Source: JBJXGE01 sp046154185
GTDB taxonomy: Bacteria > Planctomycetota > UBA8108 > UBA1146 > JAJFFE01
DNA: 64,000 nt
Reading direction: 5' to 3'
Assembly: GCA_046154185.1 (NCBI GenBank)
Contig: JBJXGE010000009.1
Location: 186,001 to 250,000 of the forward strand
Positions 45,978-54,643 of this stretch are shown one piece after another (positions within the stretch are counted from its first letter, which is position 1; each line of letters starts with the position of its first letter). A program made the translations under genes and the position numbers. The notes below the pieces were generated by a model. The model was not told the origin of the DNA, did not search any database, and saw only the letters and a program-made list of their open reading frames with translations.

Positions 45978-47774
45978 TTGCTGAGTCATCGCACGGTCGT
46001 CTCTGTTTGCTGCCAGTGGCTGCACCCGGTACTCGTTGTCGCGATGGCGGCGGCGCCCATCGCTGCTGCAGACCGTCCGGTGGTCGAGTCGGTCGATCCC
46101 GTCGATTGGATCAAGGAATACAATGCGGATCTGAACTCGCTCCGCAGCTTCTATTCCCTGACGACGAGCCCCGCGCGCTTCGATCGGTTAGAGCGATTCC
46201 AACGCGCGTGGCTCGCGCGCTTCGAGACGTTGATTTTCGCGCGCTTGCCCGTGGAGCAACAAGTCGACGCGTTGTTGCTTCGCCAAGAGATCGAAGCCTC
46301 GCTGCGTTCGCTGCGGCGCGAGCGCGAGCGACAGTCCGAGTTGACGGAGCTTCTGCCCTTCGCAGCTCTCATCAACGAACTCGAAGCACGGCGCTGGTCC
46401 GGCCTACGTCCGGATCCTGAAGCAACGGCGACGCTGCTCGCCGCCGCGGATGAGAGCCTGCGAACGCTGCGTGGTCGCCTCGAGAGTGCTCGCGACGTTG
46501 CCTCGCAGGACGAACCGGCCAAACTGCGCGTCACACCGACGCGCGCGGCGCGCGCCGCGCGGCTCACGCGCGATTTGCGCCAGTCACTTGCCACTTGGTA
46601 TGACGATCAAAGCGTCTATGTGCCCGAGTTCCTGTGGTGGATGCAAAAACCCTACGCGAGCCTCGCTAAAACGCTCCAGGACTACGCTGAGTTCTTGCAG
46701 AAGCAAATCGCTCAGGGCGGCAAAGACGAGGCGATGATCGGCGATCCCATCGGCCGCGCTGCGCTCTTGGAAGAACTCGAGCGTGAGTGGATCTCCTACA
46801 CACCGGAAGAGCTGCTCGCAATTGCGGAAGTGGAACTCGCATGGTGCACGGCGCGCCAGATCGAATGCTCGCAAGCGCTGGGATTCGGCACCGATTGGCA
46901 GGCGGCGTTGCGCCACGTCAAGGAGCAGCACGTTGAGCCCGGCGAGCAAATGGAGCTGGTATTTCAGCAAGCGCGCGACGCCATCGAATTTCTCGACCAA
47001 CGACAGCTCGTGACGATTCCGGAGCTTTGCCGAGAGACTTGGCGTGGGGACATGCTGACGGCCGACGGACAGCGCACGCTCCCTTATGCGGCATATGGCG
47101 GTCAAACGATGTTGGTGGCGTATCCGACGGTCGACATGGCGCACGACTCGAAACTCATGAGCATGCGCGGCAACAACATTCACTTCAGTCGCATCGTCAC
47201 ACCGCATGAGCTCATTCCAGGCCACCACTTGCAAGGGTTCATCGCGCAGCGTTCCAATACGCATCGACGGCTTTTCTCGACTCCCTTTCTGGTCGAAGGC
47301 TGGGCGCTTTACTGGGAGATGCTGTTGTGGGATCTCGGCTACGCGCGCGGGCCAGCGGATCAGATGGGGATGCTGTTCTGGCGCAAGCATCGCTGTGCGC
47401 GCATTATCGTTTCGTTGGAGTTTCACCTCGAGATCAGAACACCCGCGGAAATGATTGACTATCTCGTGACGCGCGTCGGCCATGAGCGCGACGGCGCAAC
47501 GAGTGAAGTGCGGCGCTACATCGGCGACGCGTACGGGCCGCTCTATCAGTGCGCGTATCTCATCGGCGGGCTCGAGCTGATGGCGTTACGACGCGAGCTC
47601 GTCGACACCGGCCGCATGACCAACCGCGAGTTTCACGACGCTGTGCTGGCCGAAAACTCGATCCCTATCGAACTCATTCGCGCACGCCTGACTCGCCAAG
47701 AGCTGACGAGCGGGACGCGGAGCGCGTGGCGCTTCTACGGCGATCCACCCTTGCCGCGCAGCGAGCGATTCTGA
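45978..47774 (+). CDS. DUF885-family secreted metallopeptidase-like protein
   Basis: A 598-residue protein with an N-terminal signal peptide (about 10-31, ending AAADRP), a helical body, and the family zinc-motif variant HELIPGHHLQ, followed further on by VEGWALYWEML carrying the likely third ligand Glu. DUF885 proteins resemble M2/M3-type zinc peptidases; their substrates are mostly unknown. The TTG start at 45978 has GAAGAG 7 bases upstream and is needed to include the signal peptide. It is divergent from the acyl-CoA synthetase gene, and its end abuts the convergent aminotransferase gene. Confidence 0.82.
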   Translation: MLSHRTVVSVCCQWLHPVLVVAMAAAPIAAADRPVVESVDPVDWIKEYNADLNSLRSFYSLTTSPARFDRLERFQRAWLARFETLIFARLPVEQQVDALLLRQEIEASLRSLRRERERQSELTELLPFAALINELEARRWSGLRPDPEATATLLAAADESLRTLRGRLESARDVASQDEPAKLRVTPTRAARAARLTRDLRQSLATWYDDQSVYVPEFLWWMQKPYASLAKTLQDYAEFLQKQIAQGGKDEAMIGDPIGRAALLEELEREWISYTPEELLAIAEVELAWCTARQIECSQALGFGTDWQAALRHVKEQHVEPGEQMELVFQQARDAIEFLDQRQLVTIPELCRETWRGDMLTADGQRTLPYAAYGGQTMLVAYPTVDMAHDSKLMSMRGNNIHFSRIVTPHELIPGHHLQGFIAQRSNTHRRLFSTPFLVEGWALYWEMLLWDLGYARGPADQMGMLFWRKHRCARIIVSLEFHLEIRTPAEMIDYLVTRVGHERDGATSEVRRYIGDAYGPLYQCAYLIGGLELMALRRELVDTGRMTNREFHDAVLAENSIPIELIRARLTRQELTSGTRSAWRFYGDPPLPRSERF

Positions 47775-48671
47775 TCACTCAAGCATGGCGTCCAAGTAGC
47801 CCTGATACAGCGCGATGATGCGTTGCGTGGTTGGGCCGATGGTATAGGCCTTGGCGTCGAGGGTGACCACCGGTAGCACGCCCTTGAACGTCGAAGTGAT
47901 GAAGATCTCGTCGGCCGCTTGCAAGTGTTCCGGCAAATAGTTCCCAAGCTCGACGGGTAGTCGGTGGTCGCGCGCCACGGCCAGCACGAGCCGACGCGTC
48001 ACACCGAGCAAGATGCCGTCATCGGACGCCGAGTACAGAACACCACTTCGCACCCAGAACAAATTGCTGGTCGTACACTCCGCGACGTGTCCGCCGGTCG
48101 TCAGCATCACCGCTTCGTACGCGTTGTGCTTCCGAGCGTCTTGGTAAGCCAAGATATTGTTGAGGAAATTACCGCTCTTGATTTGTGGATTGAGCGCCCG
48201 CGCGTCGTTGCGCCGAATGGACGAGATCCGCAAAGCGACGCCCGCGCGACGGAGCGCTTCGTAATCCGTGTCGAGCTGCCACGCAATCACGATGAGTTTG
48301 GGCGCCAAGCAGGCCGTGGTATCCAAGCCGATCGGGCCGACACCGCGGGTCACCATGAGTCTCGCGCCAACTTCACGCGCGCGGTCGGGCGCCGCGTCGC
48401 GCACGCACGAAAGTACTCGGACGAGTTCGTTGCGATCCGCCGGGATGGTCAGCGAGAGGGCGGACGCCGAGCGCTCGAGACGCTCCAAGTGCTCATCCAG
48501 CGCGAGCCATCGACCGCGGTGCGTCCGAATCGTCTCGTAGATGGAATCGCCGTAAAGTAGGCCGTGATCCAACACGGACACTTGCGCCGCTTCGCGAGCG
48601 ACGATGCGGCCGTCGAGCCAAATCCACGGTCCAGACACTGTTGTTGGGATCCCTACTCCCATGACTCTCAT
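47775..48671 (-). CDS. Class IV PLP-dependent aminotransferase
   Basis: A 298-residue fold-type IV enzyme, either a branched-chain or a D-amino-acid aminotransferase or aminodeoxychorismate lyase. The opening DHGLLYGDSIYETIR (35-49), the PLP Lys165 in NPQIKSGNFL, and EAVMLTTGGHVAECTTSNLF are all in place. The reaction cannot be settled without a tree. The ATG at 48671 leaves about 65 bases to the divergent rarA gene. The stop codons of this gene and of the DUF885 gene are adjacent. Confidence 0.85.
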   Translation of the reverse strand: MRVMGVGIPTTVSGPWIWLDGRIVAREAAQVSVLDHGLLYGDSIYETIRTHRGRWLALDEHLERLERSASALSLTIPADRNELVRVLSCVRDAAPDRAREVGARLMVTRGVGPIGLDTTACLAPKLIVIAWQLDTDYEALRRAGVALRISSIRRNDARALNPQIKSGNFLNNILAYQDARKHNAYEAVMLTTGGHVAECTTSNLFWVRSGVLYSASDDGILLGVTRRLVLAVARDHRLPVELGNYLPEHLQAADEIFITSTFKGVLPVVTLDAKAYTIGPTTQRIIALYQGYLDAMLE

Positions 48672-48736
48672 CCGTTATCCTGAGGCGTGCAACATTCAAA
48701 CGTCACGAGCGACTACCGCCAATGGAGCTAACCGTC

Positions 48737-50092
48737 ATGGCCGCACCGCATCGACCGCCACTCGCTGAGCGCATGCGCCCGAACTGCTTCGACGAACTCG
48801 TCGGCCAACGAGAACTCTTCGGCCCGGAAGGGTTGGTGCGCAGGTTACTCCGCGAGGGCCGACCGCCGTCCCTCATTCTGTGGGGTCCGCCGGGTTGTGG
48901 GAAGACGACGGTAGCGCGACTCATCGCCGGCGCCCTCGCGCTTCAGCCGGTCGCGATTTCCGCGGTCACTTCCGGCGTGAAGGAACTCAAAGAAATCATC
49001 GCCGCCGCGCGCGCATCGTTGGCAACTGGCGGCGCGCCGACCTTGCTCTTCGTCGATGAGCTGCACCGGTTCAACAAAGCGCAGCAGGATAGTTTTCTCG
49101 GTCCCGTCGAGGACGGGACGCTGATCCTGATCGGCGCCACGACCGAGAATCCGTCGTTCGAGTTGAACGCCCCCCTCCTGTCGCGCTGTCGAGTCCTTGT
49201 GCTCAAGGAACTCGGACGCGTGGAGCTGCGAGACATTCTGCACCGCGCGCTCACCGACCGCGAGCGCGGACTCGGTGACCAGCACTTGCGACTGGCGCCA
49301 TCACTCGAGGAGTTGCTCATCGATAGTTGCGCGGGTGACGCGCGCGCGTTGTTGACCGATCTCGAATGGCTCGCAGTTGGGCTCGCCGCAGCACGCCGCG
49401 AGTCGAGCGCGGAACCGATCAGCCCGGAGGAAGCACGCGACGTGCTGACGCGACTCCCGCGCTACGACAAAAATGGTGACGAGCACTTTAATACGATCAG
49501 CGCGTTGCACAAGTCGCTGCGCGCAAGCGACGTGCAGGCAGGACTCTACTACTTGGCGCGCATGCTCGAGAGCGGCGACGACCCGTTATACGTGGCCCGT
49601 CGCCTCGTGAGGTTTGCGACCGAAGACATCGGGGCGGCCGATCCGCAAGCGCTCGTCATCGCGATCGCGGCGCGCGATGCGGTTCATTTCCTTGGCATGC
49701 CGGAAGGTGCGCTCGCGCTCGCGGAGCTCGTCGTGTACTTGGCGACGGCGCCGAAGTCTGACCGCGTCTATCGCGCCTACAACTCTGCCGCGGACATCGT
49801 GCGACGCACGGGAAACTTGCCGATTCCGCTCGACGTGCGCAACGCACCGACACGACTGATGAAAGAACTCGGTTACGGCGCCGGGTACCAATCGCCGCAA
49901 CAAGACGCTGCGGGTTGGCGTGTCACTCTGTTCCCAGCCGCGCTCAAGGAGCGCAACTACTATGAGCCGCGTGAAATTGGCTTTGAGCGCGAGATAGCCA
50001 AGCGCATGCGCTATTACGACGAACTGCGAAGCGCCGCGCCGCGTGAGCAAGATCCGGATGCCGCACTGCCCGTGCAGCGTGAGCCGCATTAG
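48737..50092 (+). CDS. Replication-associated recombination AAA+ ATPase RarA
   Basis: A 451-residue homologue of RarA/MgsA, which acts at stalled replication forks. The AAA+ module has P-loop GPPGCGKTT, Walker B LLFVDELHRFNKAQQD, sensor 1 GATTENPSFE and the C-terminal tetramerisation part (YNSAADIVRRTGNLPIPLDVRNAP). GGAG lies 9 bases before the ATG at 48737; an in-frame ATG at 48722 lacks a ribosome site. The stop overlaps the end of the convergent HDOD gene by 4 bases. Confidence 0.95.
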   Translation: MAAPHRPPLAERMRPNCFDELVGQRELFGPEGLVRRLLREGRPPSLILWGPPGCGKTTVARLIAGALALQPVAISAVTSGVKELKEIIAAARASLATGGAPTLLFVDELHRFNKAQQDSFLGPVEDGTLILIGATTENPSFELNAPLLSRCRVLVLKELGRVELRDILHRALTDRERGLGDQHLRLAPSLEELLIDSCAGDARALLTDLEWLAVGLAAARRESSAEPISPEEARDVLTRLPRYDKNGDEHFNTISALHKSLRASDVQAGLYYLARMLESGDDPLYVARRLVRFATEDIGAADPQALVIAIAARDAVHFLGMPEGALALAELVVYLATAPKSDRVYRAYNSAADIVRRTGNLPIPLDVRNAPTRLMKELGYGAGYQSPQQDAAGWRVTLFPAALKERNYYEPREIGFEREIAKRMRYYDELRSAAPREQDPDAALPVQREPH

Positions 50093-51021
50093 AGAGTCAG
50101 GAACGCGCGGCTCTTCTCAAACCGGGCTCGCAGCTCTTCGATGGCCTGCTCGCGCGGCCGACTCCCGAGCACTGGGGCGAGATGCGCTGGGAGCGTCGTC
50201 GTGAGTGAGTTCGCGGGTTTGCAACTCAAGCCGTGCCTAAAGCCGGCATCATTGGCCAAGATATTGGCGACGGTGACGAAACTCGTCACGCTCCGCTGCT
50301 CTTTTTCCAATTGCTCGAGTTCGCTCGGTGTCCAGTCATTCGCGGTCAGAGCATGATGGCGCAACATCGGTTCACGAATGAGCGGCGGCAGTCGCCATTT
50401 CTCGCCGAGCCAGCCGCCCAGCATGCAATGATTGACGCCGACCCGCTGCTCCTCGGCCGCACAGAGATTGGCGGATTGCTGCACATCGGCGGCGACCAAT
50501 TTGAACTCATCCGGAAAATAGCGCGCTTCGAGCAAGATCCCCGCATCGTGCATGAGACCGGCGGTAAACGAGTCTTCTTTCAGCGCAAACCCGTTGTACT
50601 CGGCGATCAGGCGCGCACCAACCGCAACGGCCAGCGAATGCTCCCAGAATTTCTCTTGGTCAAAAACTTTCGGGTCGATCTTGAGCAAGGACTTCGTCGA
50701 CACGGACATCGCCAAGCTACGAATCGAGTTGAACCCGAGCAGCGAGATCGCGTGGGCGAGCGACGAGACCGGCTTGGAAAACGCGTAAAAAGCGGAGTTC
50801 ACGAGTTTCAAGACCTTGGCCGAGAGACCTTGGTCCTTCTCCATCACGTCCGCCATCATCTTGCTGGTGCACTTGGGATTGTCCGCGACTTCCTGCAGTT
50901 TCTGAATGACGGTCGGAAAGCTCGGCAGGTCGTAGATTCGCTGAACGACTCGCTTCAGCTTTTCATCGGCGGCACCACCCGGAGTGGCTGGCGGCGGGCT
51001 CGTAGTCGACGGACCTGGCAT
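50089..51021 (-). CDS. HDOD-domain signalling protein
   Basis: A 310-residue protein with a Pro/Ser-rich N-terminus (1-20) followed by an HDOD domain (about 25-235; LPSFPTVIQKLQEV, DQGLSAKVLKLVNSAFY, SLAHAISLLGFNSIRSLAMS, GLMHDAGILL). HDOD is a degenerate relative of HD phosphohydrolases and usually mediates protein interactions in signalling. No partner domain is fused. AGGAG lies 11 bases before the ATG at 51021; the upstream in-frame start at 51078 has no ribosome site. Confidence 0.85.
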   Translation of the reverse strand: MPGPSTTSPPPATPGGAADEKLKRVVQRIYDLPSFPTVIQKLQEVADNPKCTSKMMADVMEKDQGLSAKVLKLVNSAFYAFSKPVSSLAHAISLLGFNSIRSLAMSVSTKSLLKIDPKVFDQEKFWEHSLAVAVGARLIAEYNGFALKEDSFTAGLMHDAGILLEARYFPDEFKLVAADVQQSANLCAAEEQRVGVNHCMLGGWLGEKWRLPPLIREPMLRHHALTANDWTPSELEQLEKEQRSVTSFVTVANILANDAGFRHGLSCKPANSLTTTLPAHLAPVLGSRPREQAIEELRARFEKSRAFLTL

Positions 51022-51117
51022 GATGTCGCGGCTCCTCGCGGATGGATGTTCCCTCCCTTTGATAAGAATAAGATGCAAACCCGACTGCCAACAAGAATCG
51101 CCTGGGCCGCGGCGTGC

Positions 51118-52257
51118 TCAAGGGGCAATTGGAACCGTCGGGTTCGCCGCGAGTCCGAGTTCCGCCATTTGCTCGCCGACGGCAAGGGCCAACGAAATGC
51201 CGTGAATCCCAAATTCGCCGCCGATGAGCACCTGGCCATCGCACTCGACTCGTGCGCTGGAGCTGGACGTCGCGAGCGCCGGAACAAATTCCGCGGCGGC
51301 GTGGCGAACTTGAAACTCTCCAAAACTCGGAATGAGTGTATTGATCTCGGTACGAATACGGCCGAATTCATCCCAGTCGACTTGTGCGTCCTGCGTCCGC
51401 AAATCGGCCGGCGAAAAGATGGAGAGCACGGTGTCCTGGCCGCCGCCGCACAACAAAACCACGCGATCGCGCGGCTGGAGCGTCGGCGATCCCGGACTCG
51501 GGCTGGATTCACCTTCATACTCGAGTGCGGCTGCTGCGGCAGATTCCGTCTCACTGGCGCGAGCGGGCGGTCCGGACGCGAGACGATAGAGCTGTACGTC
51601 TCCGAGCCGCGGGGCACCGTGAAAGCGTTGCCATGAAACTCGACGTTGACCTAACGCGATTCCGAGCCCGCGCGCGAGTCGCGCGTTCTCGAGCCCGCTC
51701 GCTAAGTAAACTCGCTCCGCCCGACCCTGGCGTGGCCCGGCACGAAACTCGACGCCGGTTGCGCCGCGCGCGATTTCTTCGATCGGCGAATTACAGACAA
51801 CTCGACCGCCGCGTTTGCGAATCTGCCAATGCAACGTCGATGCCAAGAGGGTGGCGTCAACGACTCCATCCCAATCGTAGGTGACGCCCGGCGCCTCCTC
51901 GGTTGGCCGTGCCGGCACCCAACCGGTCGCGAACTCGTCGCCTCGGCTCGCATTCGCGATGTCGAAGTACCCGTGCGCAGGATGCAGGAAAGATCCACTC
52001 CGTTGATAACGCGGATCGATCTCGATGTAGTGGCGCCATTCTTCCAGCAGCAGAAAGGCGCGCCGCTCGAGGGATTCGTCGTTGATGCGACCGGTCGAAA
52101 GCACAAGCCCGGGCGCCCCGCTGCGAAGCGCCGCCGGCGCGCCGAGACTTTCCATCACCACAACTCCAGCGGCGCCTCGGCGCAGCAGGTGGTCCGCGGT
52201 CACGAGGCCCAAGAGCCCGCCACCGATGACGAGGTGTTGCACATGGAGAGGCTGCAT
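51118..52257 (-). CDS. FAD-dependent oxidoreductase, DAO family
   Basis: A 379-residue flavoenzyme of the D-amino-acid-oxidase/glycine-oxidase fold. The dinucleotide motif VIGGGLLGLVTADHLLRRG is at about 10-28 with the following acidic residue, and the C-terminal FAD contact GGEFGIHGISLALAVGEQ matches the family pattern. An Ala/Ser/Glu-rich insert (about 235-262) is atypical. The substrate (an amino acid or related amine) is unknown. It is transcribed alone, 96 bases upstream of the HDOD gene on the same strand. Confidence 0.8.
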   Translation of the reverse strand: MQPLHVQHLVIGGGLLGLVTADHLLRRGAAGVVVMESLGAPAALRSGAPGLVLSTGRINDESLERRAFLLLEEWRHYIEIDPRYQRSGSFLHPAHGYFDIANASRGDEFATGWVPARPTEEAPGVTYDWDGVVDATLLASTLHWQIRKRGGRVVCNSPIEEIARGATGVEFRAGPRQGRAERVYLASGLENARLARGLGIALGQRRVSWQRFHGAPRLGDVQLYRLASGPPARASETESAAAAALEYEGESSPSPGSPTLQPRDRVVLLCGGGQDTVLSIFSPADLRTQDAQVDWDEFGRIRTEINTLIPSFGEFQVRHAAAEFVPALATSSSSARVECDGQVLIGGEFGIHGISLALAVGEQMAELGLAANPTVPIAP

Positions 52258-52545
52258 TATCCACCTTACTCGACGGCCGCGTTACTCGACTGCCCTACCA
52301 ACGATCTGTTTGCTGGAACGAGTCCGGCGCGCGCGCAAGCAGTGAATCTAGAGAACAACCGAGGAATTGCCAGAGCGGATTCGAACGGCGGTGTGGGACG
52401 CGACGCGCAACATTTTTTGCTGGAGCCGGTGCGATGGATTCGGTCATGATCTTGCACGAAAGCCATCCCCCCCACTCGCCGCACGGTTTTTGTCGTGATT
52501 CGCGTCGAGGGGTTGTTGCAATTTGCGGCACGCGCGGAGGAACTC

Positions 52546-52968
52546 ATGCGGATCGTCACTTTAGTGGTGTTGTCGTCGCTCGCGGTAGTCGCAAGTTGCG
52601 CGAACCCTCGCGACAAAGTCACGGGGACTTATATCGATCTACATTCACCGGACGAGCTGGTCTTGATCAATGCGACGATTCGCGTCGGCGAGTTGGGCGA
52701 TCTAAATGCGGTCCCGCACCTCATCGCCAACCTACGACACGAGGACGGTTCCGTAAGGTTGCAGACACACATGGCGCTCCTGAAAGTGCTGCGCACCCAA
52801 GGCAACCCGCACAAGTTTCTCGCGTACGACAGTCCCGGCGTCCGCGAACAAGCGGTGCGCGCGTGGGAGAAGTGGTACGAAGAAACGGGTCGCCAAGATA
52901 TTCAGAATACGCTCGAAGCCCGCAAGGCGAAAACCGCCGCGGGTGACCCGCCGACAACCAAGCAATAG
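52546..52968 (+). CDS. Small lipoprotein with HEAT-like repeat
   Basis: A 140-residue protein with a lipoprotein signal peptide (Cys at about residue 18 in VVASC). A short helical repeat region includes LNAVPHLIANLRHEDGSVRLQTHMALLKVL, split by a loop, which resembles a HEAT pair. GGAGG lies 5 bases before the ATG at 52546, deciding the start. It precedes mlaE by about 80 bases on the same strand, which suggests membership of the Mla operon and possibly a periplasmic accessory role. Confidence 0.75.
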   Translation: MRIVTLVVLSSLAVVASCANPRDKVTGTYIDLHSPDELVLINATIRVGELGDLNAVPHLIANLRHEDGSVRLQTHMALLKVLRTQGNPHKFLAYDSPGVREQAVRAWEKWYEETGRQDIQNTLEARKAKTAAGDPPTTKQ

Positions 52969-53051
52969 CCACGGGCGCGTCAAGTTTGCAGCGGCTGCCC
53001 GCCGATCTACTGAGGAATCAACTCAGTGGCCGATCGGCCGGGAGCGCAGCG

Positions 53052-53831
53052 ATGTGGGCGAGAATTCGGACTCCTTTGGAATCGGTTGGTGATTGGGGCA
53101 GCTTGCTCCGCGAGACCGCGTATTGGTTGCGGCCGGCGCAACTGCGCGCGCGGGCGGGTCGAGTCCCGGTCGGCGACACGCTGCGACAGCTCGACCGACT
53201 GGCGTTCGGTGTGCTGCCTCTCCTCGCCGTGGTGTTGTTCTTCGTCGGCATGATCCTCGCCCTTCAGCTCGCGACGATTCTCAAGTTACTGGGCGTCGTC
53301 GAATACGTTCCCGACATCGTGGCGGTTTCGATGGTGAGGGAAATGGCGCCGCTCCTCACGGGAGTCGTGCTGTCCGGCTACGCCGGCGCCGCCATGGCCG
53401 CGGAAATCGGCAGCATGAAAGTGAACGAAGAATTGGAAGCGATGGAAGCGCTGTCGCTCCCGCCGGTTCGCATGCTCGTCGCGCCGCGCTTCCTGGCCGC
53501 GGCGATCGCGGGGCCGTTTGTCGCCATCTTCGCGTGCTATATCGGGATTCTCGGCGGCTTGTTGGTTGGCGCGACGATGTTGGGGCTCTCACCCGTTCAA
53601 TATCTCCACCGCAGTCTCGACGCATTGAATCTCACCGCCGTTTCGCTGGGAGTCATCAAGGGCGAGGTTTTCGCCTTGCTCGTCGTCGCCATCGCGACCT
53701 TCGAAGGCTTGCGAGTTCGTGGCGGCGCGATGGGCGTCGGACGCGCCACGACGGCCGCGGTCGTCAAGTCGATCATCGCCATCATCGCGGCCGACCTGCT
53801 GTTGACGGTGCTGTTCTTCAATATCACATGA
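53052..53831 (+). CDS. Mla-type ABC transporter permease MlaE
   Basis: A 259-residue inner-membrane permease of the MlaE family, which moves phospholipids between the inner and outer membranes. It has the family segments VREMAPLLTGVVLSGYAGAAMAAEIG and MKVNEELEAMEALSL, followed by hydrophobic helices. The ATG at 53052 has GGGAG 7 bases upstream; an in-frame TTG at 52986 adds 22 residues without a ribosome site. The stop overlaps the mlaF start (ATGA). Confidence 0.93.
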   Translation: MWARIRTPLESVGDWGSLLRETAYWLRPAQLRARAGRVPVGDTLRQLDRLAFGVLPLLAVVLFFVGMILALQLATILKLLGVVEYVPDIVAVSMVREMAPLLTGVVLSGYAGAAMAAEIGSMKVNEELEAMEALSLPPVRMLVAPRFLAAAIAGPFVAIFACYIGILGGLLVGATMLGLSPVQYLHRSLDALNLTAVSLGVIKGEVFALLVVAIATFEGLRVRGGAMGVGRATTAAVVKSIIAIIAADLLLTVLFFNIT

Positions 53832-54640
53832 CAAAGCACAGTGACGGACCACTCCTCGAGGTCGAAGACATCCACCTCGCGTTTGCCGGGCGCCCAATTC
53901 TGCGCGGCGTCACGCTCAAGGTTGAGCGCGGCCAGACAATGGTGATCCTCGGCGGATCGGGCTGCGGAAAATCGACACTGTTGCGTGTGCTGGTCGGTGC
54001 GATCAACCCCGATCGCGGAACGGTGCGCATTCTGGGACATGACCGCAGTGAGTTGTCGGTTCCGGAGTTGGACCGTTTGCGCATTCGGCTCGGGATGATG
54101 TTTCAGTCCGGGGCGCTGTTTCACTCCATGACGGTCGGTGAGAATATCGCGTGCGTGTTGCGCGAGCACACCGCGATGACCGAAGAGGAAATCGCGATCA
54201 TGGTGCAGGTCAAACTCGAAATGGTCGGACTCCGGCACGCGGTTGATCTGCTGCCGGATGAGATCAGCGGCGGAATGCGCAAACGCGCGGCGCTCGCCCG
54301 CGCCTTGGCGCTCGATCCGCAGGTCATGCTTTATGACGAACCAGGTGCCGGACTCGACCCCGTGACTCTTGCCGGTGTCGACCGGCTGATCGACACGCTC
54401 GGTCGCGTGTTGAACATGGCCTCGGTCGTCGTTACGCACGAGATGGCGAGCGCGATGCGAATTGCCGACCAGATGGTCTACTTGCATGAAGGCCGCGTGG
54501 TGGCCGCGGGCACGCCCGAGGAGATCCGCGCACATCCTGATCCGCGACTGCAACAATTCCTCGCGGGTTCGGCTGACGGACCATTGACCGCCAAAGGCGC
54601 AGACGACGATTTCGCGCGATCACTGATCGGAGCACAGTAA
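53828..54640 (+). CDS. Mla-type ABC transporter ATPase MlaF
   Basis: A 270-residue ABC ATPase: Walker A GGSGCGKST, Q-loop MMFQSGALF, ABC signature ISGGMRKRAALARAL with the Mla-typical GGMRKR, Walker B VMLYDEPGAGLDP and switch His in VVTHE. It energises lipid transfer with MlaE and MlaD. The ATG at 53828 overlaps the mlaE stop, and mlaD starts 3 bases after its stop. Confidence 0.95.
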   Translation: MTKHSDGPLLEVEDIHLAFAGRPILRGVTLKVERGQTMVILGGSGCGKSTLLRVLVGAINPDRGTVRILGHDRSELSVPELDRLRIRLGMMFQSGALFHSMTVGENIACVLREHTAMTEEEIAIMVQVKLEMVGLRHAVDLLPDEISGGMRKRAALARALALDPQVMLYDEPGAGLDPVTLAGVDRLIDTLGRVLNMASVVVTHEMASAMRIADQMVYLHEGRVVAAGTPEEIRAHPDPRLQQFLAGSADGPLTAKGADDDFARSLIGAQ

Positions 54641-54643
54641 GAC

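Noticed and set aside
50233..51636. 467-codon plus-strand frame across the HDOD and oxidoreductase genes
   Set aside because: It lies antisense to two proteins with clear domain motifs and shows no motif of its own; such long antisense frames are common at this base composition.
52361..52392. tRNA-like stretch with a T-loop-like TTCGAA on one strand and a D-arm-like segment on the other
   Set aside because: On the minus strand only three of five T-stem pairs form and no matching 5' acceptor strand lies upstream. On the plus strand no anticodon arm or T-arm follows.
53093..54640. Extended 515-codon frame suggesting a fused N-terminus on MlaF
   Set aside because: The extra part overlaps mlaE in another frame and is Arg-rich. 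The ATG at 53828, overlapping the mlaE stop, gives a normal-length MlaF.
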